Translations under genes and position numbers: made by a program | Assembly (NCBI RefSeq): GCF_028743495.1 | Contig: NZ_CP117968.1 | Reading direction: 5' to 3' (one strand) | DNA from: Allobacillus halotolerans | GTDB lineage: Bacteria; Bacillota; Bacilli; Bacillales; Alkalibacillaceae | DNA: 64,000 nt | Shown: positions 57,943 to 64,000 of the stretch, piece by piece | Layout of the letters: each line of letters begins with the position of its first letter | How positions within the stretch are numbered: the stretch's first letter is position 1 | The notes under the pieces: generated by a model | Databases searched by the model: none | What the model was told of the DNA's origin: nothing | Seen by the model: the letters and a program-made list of their open reading frames with translations, nothing else

Positions 57943-58015
57943 ATTATCATTGTCTTTTGGTTCATGATTGTTTCGCCTTCTGGTTCTCTTTTTAGACAAC
58001 AAAAAAAGCAAAGCA

Positions 58016-58326
58016 CCCGATTTCTCACGCTTCCGTTGTTGACAGCGTCTCTCGAGTACGGAAGGATTACAATTTCTCGCGCTTCCGTTGTTGAGAGTGT
58101 CTCTCGAGTACGGAAAACACCCGATTTCTCGCGCTTCCGTCGTTGAGAGTGCCTCTCGAGCACGGAAGGAACCCGATTTCTTGCGCTTCCGTTGTTGAGA
58201 GTGTCTCTCGAGTACGGAAGGCTCCCGATTTCTCGCGCTTCCGTCGTTGATAGCGTCTCTCGAGTACGGAAGGATTACAATTTCTCGCGCTTCCGTTGTT
58301 GATAGCGCCTCTCGAGCACGGAAGGT
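58016..58326. repeat. Six hairpin units in tandem, exact 52-bp period
   Basis: CGCTTCCGT landmarks at 58028, 58080, 58132, 58184, 58236 and 58288: six units, no length change. Each holds an outer inverted repeat CTTCCGT/ACGGAAG and an inner one TTGAGAG/CTCTCGA around a 3-base loop, so each unit can form a two-part hairpin or cruciform. Units differ by substitutions, including ACCCGATTTC versus ACAATTTC connectors. It lies between the GGDEF gene's terminator and spoIIB. No coding signs. Confidence 0.93.
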
Positions 58327-58432
58327 AATGCGTGTCCTTTTTGGACGATATCTCCGACTACGGCAGTCAGCGAATCTTACGTTAAGTTGCGTACTTATCC
58401 TAACAAATATTTTAGAGCTATTTTGACCTCAT

Positions 58433-58482
58433 AAAAAAATCCGTATGATGACTGACTTCCTTACTCATCATACGGATTTTTC
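58433..58482 (-). terminator. Terminator after the GGDEF gene
   Basis: Thirteen-bp stem ATCCGTATGATGA/TCATCATACGGAT (58439-58451 with 58465-58477) flanked by A and T runs, usable on either strand. Confidence 0.92.
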
Positions 58483-58500
58483 ACTCCGTTCATTAGCTTT

Positions 58501-60213
58501 TTATACAATTGATGCAACTTTGTTTTTTCCGCTTCGTTTTGCACCTACATACATCGCCCGATCCGCCTGGCGAATTAACTCGTTCGGTGATTCACAATGG
58601 TCTGGATAAGTAGCAATGCCTAAACTTGCTGTGATCGGTATGGCTACCGGCTGCCCATCCTCAATGTTTTTCATCAATACAAAAGGCTCGGAAGAAATCA
58701 GGTTACGAACCTCTTCAGCCAATTCACGAATTTCCTCGTGATTCATCCCTTTGACTAAAATGGTGAATTCTTCTCCTCCATACCTGGAAACAATTCCTCT
58801 GTCACTGATGAAATCTTCCAATCTCCTGGCAAGCTCGACTAACACTTCATTTCCCGCTTCATGGCCATATGTATCATTCACAGATTTAAACGAATCTAAA
58901 TCGATAATGATAATGGAAAGATTTTCATCAATCTCTTTCGCTTGTAAATCAAGCGCATACTGCTCAATATGATCCGTCAAATAACGATAATTGTATAAAT
59001 TCGTCAATTGGTCATGGAAACTTTTCCTTCTTTCTTGTTCATAGTGTCTAGCATTCTCCATTGCGATGGATAAGAAATTTGCTAGAATTCTCATAAGCAT
59101 TAAGTGATAGTCCTGATAAGCACGCCTGCTTCGATCACCAATGACCAACACACCAACGACTTTTTCACTCCGAATAATAGGGATGCCTAAAACACTTTGC
59201 ACATCGCTTGGCAAACTGTTTTCAGTATACTGATCTAATGGAGCACGAGTATTGAACAATACTGCTTTTCTTTGAGCATAAATTTTCCCAAGCAATCCAC
59301 TGTTTGTCGACAATACCTCTTCCGGATGTTTAACCGTTTGCCGATCCTTTACAAAGCGAATTAAAGTCAATGTTTGACTAGCATTTGAAACATCGTAGAT
59401 ATAAATGAAACTTGCTGGAATTAATTTACAAACCTCTTCAACAAACGTATCTAACACATTTTTAACATTTAATCTTCTTGATAATTCTTGACCGATATCA
59501 CTTGTTTTACGTAAATAGTGATTCACTCGACGCCCATTATAATAAAGGCTAATAGCGATTGATAGAAGGATAAATGGGATTCCTACGAAATAGATTGCTG
59601 CAATTTTCAGATCGATATAGAGTAAATAAAGTACTAAACCTAATGGAAAGACAATTAATGTGAGAAAAACATCGGCGAATAAAGACTTTCCTATTTTCAT
59701 GAGACGTTCGTCGTAAAAAAATACATTTAAAATAACTAATACAATTTGATTTAAAATCAACCCAGTTGCAATATAACCGACTAATGCAATACTTTCAGTG
59801 GACGTATTTAATTGAAGAACTCCATGTTCGCCACCGAGCCAATAATAGACAGCCGCTGAGCCAATCGATGTAATTAACATCATTAATGAATTGCTGGCAA
59901 TCCGAAATATTTCATCTTTGCTGATCCGGAGTTTATAGATTAATGTTAATAAAGCCAGCTGCGTTAAAATAATCTCAGCGAATAATCCAAAATAAAGAAA
60001 TGCAGCAAAACTGATTCCGTTAGCCACAAAGATTGAAATCTGTCCGATTTGTATAGGGAAATAGGAAACCGCACACATAATTAAGGCGAACGAAACTAGG
60101 TCGGCCCATTCCCCGGTATAAGATGGCTCAAATGTGGTATAGACATAAAAAATGGAAGTTGGAAAAACAACCAACCATATAAGCCATATTAAAAGCTGTT
60201 TTTTCTTTGTCAT
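58501..60213 (-). CDS. Membrane GAF-GGDEF diguanylate cyclase, DgcP/YtrP-like
   Basis: 570-aa protein: seven or eight transmembrane helices (residues about 8-220), a GAF domain (about 245-390, GLLGKIYAQRKAVLFNTRAP, SVLGIPIIRSEKVVGVLVIGD) and a GGDEF domain (about 405-565). The active site is SRYGGEEFTIL with IDLDSFKSVNDTYGHEAGNEVL. At the RxxD inhibitory site five residues before GGEEF it has SDRG, so product inhibition should be absent. It makes c-di-GMP. B. subtilis DgcP has the same layout, but sits elsewhere; here it takes the comC position between spoIIB and folC. Confidence 0.9.
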   Translation of the reverse strand: MTKKKQLLIWLIWLVVFPTSIFYVYTTFEPSYTGEWADLVSFALIMCAVSYFPIQIGQISIFVANGISFAAFLYFGLFAEIILTQLALLTLIYKLRISKDEIFRIASNSLMMLITSIGSAAVYYWLGGEHGVLQLNTSTESIALVGYIATGLILNQIVLVILNVFFYDERLMKIGKSLFADVFLTLIVFPLGLVLYLLYIDLKIAAIYFVGIPFILLSIAISLYYNGRRVNHYLRKTSDIGQELSRRLNVKNVLDTFVEEVCKLIPASFIYIYDVSNASQTLTLIRFVKDRQTVKHPEEVLSTNSGLLGKIYAQRKAVLFNTRAPLDQYTENSLPSDVQSVLGIPIIRSEKVVGVLVIGDRSRRAYQDYHLMLMRILANFLSIAMENARHYEQERRKSFHDQLTNLYNYRYLTDHIEQYALDLQAKEIDENLSIIIIDLDSFKSVNDTYGHEAGNEVLVELARRLEDFISDRGIVSRYGGEEFTILVKGMNHEEIRELAEEVRNLISSEPFVLMKNIEDGQPVAIPITASLGIATYPDHCESPNELIRQADRAMYVGAKRSGKNKVASIV

Positions 60214-60230
60214 GGAGCCTTCCCTTCTCC

Positions 60231-61523
60231 CTATTTATGTTGTAAGACATAAGCTCTCACTTGAGATACAAAGTAAAGCGATCCTGTAACGATAAGAATG
60301 TTTTCGGTTGAATCCTTTTCAATAAACTGATCAATAACAGTTTCCCAGTCTTCCTGGACATATGTGTGAGTTTTCTGGAAATTTTTATATAGTTCATTGT
60401 ACTCATAGCTTGTTGAAAAGTCAAACGGCGTTAAGTAAATTTTTTGAAAGTTTTGTTCAAGGATATCTAGCATTTGGTCGATTGGTTTATTTTTTACGAC
60501 AGACAGTAAAACGGTGACCCGATTCGATTCCCATTGGCTCTTAATCGCGGTAACCAATTGAGTCATTGCTTCTACATTATGTGCGCCATCTAATATGATT
60601 TTTGGCTGATCACGGATGACCTCTAGACGTCCTGGCCATTGGGATTGAAGAAGCCCTTTTCTTATTTCCTCATCGAGTAGCTTAAACTTTTCTTTTTTAC
60701 TTATTAAAATCAGTCCATATAAAGCAAGTGTGGCATTTTCGATTTGATGCTTCCCTTTCATGCTAAGTTCGAGATTATGCAAACACATATCTTTAGACAA
60801 AAAGTCAAAAGACTCTCCCCAATCAATGTAATTATTTACTTGGTAATTATAATCAATATTTAATTGATAGAGTGAGGCATTGTGCAGCTTAGCTTTTGAC
60901 TCGATTACACCAAGTGCTTCTTTTTGATGTACATTTGTAATAACCGGTATTCCTGTCTTGATGATGCCTGCTTTTTCATAAGAAATCTCTTCGATTGTAT
61001 TGCCGAGGATGTTTGTGTGATCCTTACCTATGGATGTGATCATTGAAAGAATCGGTGTAATAACATTCGTAGAGTCCAATCGACCACCAAGTCCTACTTC
61101 CATGATTCCAAAGTCCACACGTTCTTCTTGAAAATGCATCAATGAAATAACCGTAATGACTTCAAATTCCGTCGGTGCACCCAATTCTGTTTGACTGATT
61201 TTTTCACAAATTGGCTTAACCTGTTCCACATAGCTTGCTAATCTTTGTGGATCAATTGGATGGCCGTTAATCGAAATGCGTTCCTCGAACCGCTCAATAT
61301 AAGGAGAAGTAAATGTTCCTGTTTTAAACCCATGACGCTGAAGTAGATTTCGTAAATAAGTCACGGTAGAACCTTTTCCGTTCGTTCCTCCTATGTGAAT
61401 AAGCTTCAATCCCTTTTCAGGATGTCCTAAGTATTCTAATAACTGTTGAACTCGATCCAAACCTGGTTTAATACCAAATTTTAATTGTTGATGAATCCAT
61501 TCAATTGCTTCATTTCCATTCAC
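60231..61523 (-). CDS. folC: Folylpolyglutamate synthase / dihydrofolate synthase
   Basis: 430-aa Mur-ligase-fold enzyme that adds glutamate to dihydropteroate and folates. The P-loop is HIGGTNGKGSTVTYL; FTSPYIERFEERISINGHPID, MEVGLGGRLDSTNVI, GKDHTNILGNTIEEI and ILDGAHNVEAM are family blocks. The ATG at 61532 abuts AAAAGG; the GTG at 61523 has that site 8-9 bases upstream, so I chose it. It follows valS and is 17 bases before the GGDEF gene. Confidence 0.95.
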   Translation of the reverse strand: MNGNEAIEWIHQQLKFGIKPGLDRVQQLLEYLGHPEKGLKLIHIGGTNGKGSTVTYLRNLLQRHGFKTGTFTSPYIERFEERISINGHPIDPQRLASYVEQVKPICEKISQTELGAPTEFEVITVISLMHFQEERVDFGIMEVGLGGRLDSTNVITPILSMITSIGKDHTNILGNTIEEISYEKAGIIKTGIPVITNVHQKEALGVIESKAKLHNASLYQLNIDYNYQVNNYIDWGESFDFLSKDMCLHNLELSMKGKHQIENATLALYGLILISKKEKFKLLDEEIRKGLLQSQWPGRLEVIRDQPKIILDGAHNVEAMTQLVTAIKSQWESNRVTVLLSVVKNKPIDQMLDILEQNFQKIYLTPFDFSTSYEYNELYKNFQKTHTYVQEDWETVIDQFIEKDSTENILIVTGSLYFVSQVRAYVLQHK

Positions 61524-61552
61524 ATTATTCATCCTTTTATTTTTATGTATTT

Positions 61553-61597
61553 AAAATAACATAAACTGCCTACATTGTGTCAGACAGTTTATGTTAT
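61553..61597 (-). terminator. Hairpin between valS and folC
   Basis: Perfect 13-bp inverted repeat ATAACATAAACTG/CAGTTTATGTTAT (61556-61568 with 61585-61597), followed on the minus strand by TTTAAA. AT-rich stem and short T run, so possibly a partial terminator. Confidence 0.65.
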
Positions 61598-61605
61598 AAC
61601 AAAAA

Positions 61606-64000
61606 TTATTTGAGTTTTTCGAGTTCTTGAATACGTTCTTCGACGAGCTTGCGTTTTTCCAAGTAATCTTTTTCTTTATCCCTTTCTTGTTGCACAAGTT
61701 TTTCAGGGGCTTTTTGAACGAATTTTTCATTTGATAATTTTTTCTGAACCAATTCTACTTCAGATTGCCATTTGTTAAGTTCTTTTTGTAATCGACTTAA
61801 TTCTTCTTCTAAGTTCACCAAACCTTCAAGAGGGAAGAATAACTCAGCACCACTGACGACTGCTGTCTTGGACTGTTCTGGTGCTTGAATGTCTGTACTA
61901 ATCTGTAAGTCTTCAGGATTACAGAATTTTTCTAAATAATGACGATTATCTTCCAACTCATTCACAATTGATTCGTCACTCGCTTTAACTAAAATACGAA
62001 TCTCTTTCGACATCGGCGTATTGACCTCTGCCCGAATATTCCGTACAGCACGGATGATTGCAACAAGTCGTTCCATCCGTTTGGCGCTTTCTTGGTCAGT
62101 GTAAGCTTCATTCACTTGTGGCCATGCTGCTACGGTAATGGATTTTCCTTTGTGTGGAATGTGTTGCCAAATTTCTTCTGTGATGAATGGCATAAATGGA
62201 TGAAGTAATTTCATGATTGAATCCAATGTATGAATGAGGACAGATTTTGTTGTTCGTTTTTGTTCTTCATCCTCACCATACAACGGAAGTTTTGCCATCT
62301 CAATATACCAATCACAAAAATCGTCCCAAATAAAGTTATATAGATATCTTCCCGCTTCACCAAAGTCATATTTATCGATATTTCTTGTTACCTGTTCGAT
62401 TGTCTCATTCAATCGAGTCAAGATCCATTTGTCGGCAACTGATTTTTCGCCCGAAAGATCAAGATCCTCATAAGCGAAATCTTCTAAATTCATAATAACG
62501 AATCTTGAAGCATTCCAAATTTTATTGGCAAAGTTCCAAGTCGACTCAACTTTTTCCCAGTGGAAACGCAAGTCCTGTCCTGGTGAAGAACCTGTCGATA
62601 AAAAGTAGCGTAATGAATCAGCACCATACTTTTCAATGACATCCATCGGATCGACACCATTTCCTAGTGATTTACTCATTTTTCTACCTTCTGCATCACG
62701 AACTAATCCATGAATCAACACATCTTTAAACGGTCGACGGTCCGTAAAATGCTTAGATTGGAAAATCATTCGGGATACCCAGAAAAAGATGATGTCATAA
62801 CCTGTCACAAGTGCACTCGTTGGGAAATACCGGTTGTAATCTTCACTGGATTCATCTGGCCAGCCCATCGTTGAGAAAGGCCATAAAGCAGAGGAGAACC
62901 ATGTATCCAAGACATCGTCATCTTGTTCCCAATTCTCCAGATCTTTTGGAGCTTCTCGACCGACATATAACTCACCTGTTTCTTTATGGTACCAAGCTGG
63001 AATTCGATGTCCCCACCATAATTGACGCGAGATACACCAATCGCGGATGTTTTCCATCCAATGGAGATACGTTTGTTCAAAACGTTCTGGGACAAAATTG
63101 ACTTTATCCTCAGTCTGTTGTAATTTGATTGCTTCCTCAGCAAGTGGACCCATTTTGACGAACCATTGAGTTGATAAATAAGGTTCAACGACGGCTCCGC
63201 TACGTTCGGAATGTCCTACAGAGTGCATATGTTCTTCAATATGAAAAAGAACACCTTCCTCTTGTAGATCTTTTACGAGCTGTTTTCGGCATTCGAAACG
63301 ATCCATGCCTTCATACTTGCCCGCGTTTTTATTCATCTGGCCACCCTCATCCATAACCAAGACTCTTTCAAGGTTATGACGGTTTCCAATTTCAAAGTCA
63401 TTCGGATCGTGTGCGGGTGTAATTTTTACCGCCCCAGAACCGAATTCCATATCGACATAATCATCACCAATAATCTCAATTTCTCGGCCAACAATTGGTA
63501 GAATTACTTTTTTACCAATTAGATGGTTATACCGGTCGTCCTCTGGATGAACAGCGACCGCTGTATCGCCAAGCATCGTCTCTGGCCGAGTTGTCGCGAT
63601 TTCAATAAATCCATCTTCATCCTTTAGTGGATATCTCATGTGATAGAATGCACCTTTGACCTCTTGGTGAATCACTTCGATATCAGACAAAGCTGTTTTT
63701 GTACTTGGATCCCAATTAATAATATATTGTCCCCGATAAATCAGTCCTTGTTCATAAAGGGATACGAAAACTTCTTTGACAGCATTGGATAGACCTTCAT
63801 CAAGTGTGAATCGTTCTTTTGAGTAATCCAGACCTAATCCAAGTTTTTCCCATTGGCTTCGGATAAAGCTCGCATACTCTTCTTTCCAATCCCAGGCTTG
63901 CTCAAGAAATTTTTCTCGTCCAAGGTCATGTCTGCTTTTGCCTTCTTCTTTGAGCTTCGCTTCGACTTTTGCTTGAGTTGCTATTCCTGCGTGATCCATG
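61606..64000 (-). CDS. valS: Valyl-tRNA synthetase, N-terminus beyond window
   Basis: At least 797 residues of class I ValRS; the gene runs off the right edge. The first visible residues, DHAGIATQAKVEAKLKEEGK, come just after the HIGH-type motif, so the ATG at 63999 is internal. The editing CP1 domain (TTRPETMLGDTAVAVHPEDDR region), DWCISRQLWWGHRIPAWY and the KMSKS loop EGRKMSKSLGNGVDPMDV are intact. The C-terminal coiled coil (LEEELSRLQKELNKWQSEVE, VEERIQELEKL) marks ValRS. A leader T-box, if any, lies outside the window. Confidence 0.97.
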   Translation of the reverse strand, partial: MDHAGIATQAKVEAKLKEEGKSRHDLGREKFLEQAWDWKEEYASFIRSQWEKLGLGLDYSKERFTLDEGLSNAVKEVFVSLYEQGLIYRGQYIINWDPSTKTALSDIEVIHQEVKGAFYHMRYPLKDEDGFIEIATTRPETMLGDTAVAVHPEDDRYNHLIGKKVILPIVGREIEIIGDDYVDMEFGSGAVKITPAHDPNDFEIGNRHNLERVLVMDEGGQMNKNAGKYEGMDRFECRKQLVKDLQEEGVLFHIEEHMHSVGHSERSGAVVEPYLSTQWFVKMGPLAEEAIKLQQTEDKVNFVPERFEQTYLHWMENIRDWCISRQLWWGHRIPAWYHKETGELYVGREAPKDLENWEQDDDVLDTWFSSALWPFSTMGWPDESSEDYNRYFPTSALVTGYDIIFFWVSRMIFQSKHFTDRRPFKDVLIHGLVRDAEGRKMSKSLGNGVDPMDVIEKYGADSLRYFLSTGSSPGQDLRFHWEKVESTWNFANKIWNASRFVIMNLEDFAYEDLDLSGEKSVADKWILTRLNETIEQVTRNIDKYDFGEAGRYLYNFIWDDFCDWYIEMAKLPLYGEDEEQKRTTKSVLIHTLDSIMKLLHPFMPFITEEIWQHIPHKGKSITVAAWPQVNEAYTDQESAKRMERLVAIIRAVRNIRAEVNTPMSKEIRILVKASDESIVNELEDNRHYLEKFCNPEDLQISTDIQAPEQSKTAVVSGAELFFPLEGLVNLEEELSRLQKELNKWQSEVELVQKKLSNEKFVQKAPEKLVQQERDKEKDYLEKRKLVEERIQELEKLK

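Noticed and set aside
58016..58326. CRISPR array
   Set aside because: Units are contiguous 52-bp copies without unique spacers and no cas genes are present. The same applies to the two 21-bp arrays.
63999..64000. ATG at 63999 as the start of valS
   Set aside because: It encodes a Met inside a conserved motif that follows about 80 residues in full-length ValRS; the gene continues beyond the window.

Overview
The window is about 64 kb of low-GC Firmicute chromosome. It comes from an endospore-forming member of the Bacillaceae. SigK, SpoIVFA/FB, SpoIIB, SpoVB, Spo0B, SafA, a YhcN/YlaJ lipoprotein and an RsfA-type forespore regulator are all present, and gene order largely matches the Bacillus subtilis alaS-to-valS region. 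An Mrp Na+/H+ antiporter operon, an ArsB/NhaD-type transporter and an RNase E/G homologue (absent from B. subtilis) suggest a salt- or alkali-tolerant relative such as Halobacillus, Virgibacillus, Oceanobacillus or Gracilibacillus. The genus is inference.

Layout. 1-1.7 kb: end of an mrp operon (+). 1.8-2.5 kb: intact sigK (+). 2.8-11.3 kb (-): alaS, ireB, ruvX, a DUF1292 gene, mltG, trmR, udk, greA, yrrS and mtnN, with an alanine T-box and an unusual 12 x 21 bp repeat ahead of alaS. 11.9-19.7 kb (-): a 55-aa zinc-ribbon gene, recD2, a TPR gene, mnmA, cysteine desulfurase, cymR and rarA. 19.8-20.4 kb (+): an rsfA-like gene with a forespore-type promoter, followed by a probable 6S RNA (-). 20.8-33.2 kb (-): relA, dtd, a T-box, hisS-aspS, apt, recJ, lapA, secDF and comN. 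33.3-37.1 kb: spoVB (+), an ArsB/NhaD transporter (-) and a TIGR04086 membrane protein (+). 37.9-45.1 kb (-): ruvAB, DUF2905, queA, tgt, yajC, yebC, a short-chain dehydrogenase, a YhcN/YlaJ lipoprotein and safA. 45.2-57.8 kb (-): spo0B-obg, rplU-prp-rpmA, rng, spoIVFA-FB, minCD, mreBCD, radC and spoIIB. 58.5-64 kb (-): a GGDEF protein, folC and truncated valS.

The genes are mostly housekeeping: translation and tRNA modification, recombination and repair, cell shape and division-site choice, protein export, and sporulation. Regulation readable from sequence includes two T-boxes, consensus sigma-A promoters, a sigma-G/F-type promoter, an L21 leader region and many intrinsic terminators.

I see no prophage, CRISPR array, defence island or biosynthetic cluster. 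The unexplained sequence lies between genes. There are two minisatellites of exactly 21 bp period and one of exactly 52 bp made of hairpins. A 282-bp MITE has inverted ends and an 8-bp target duplication. Related fragments and a degenerate hairpin pair show compensatory base changes. One 21-bp array sits inside the alaS leader, between the T-box terminator and the start codon. That is the most unusual arrangement here.
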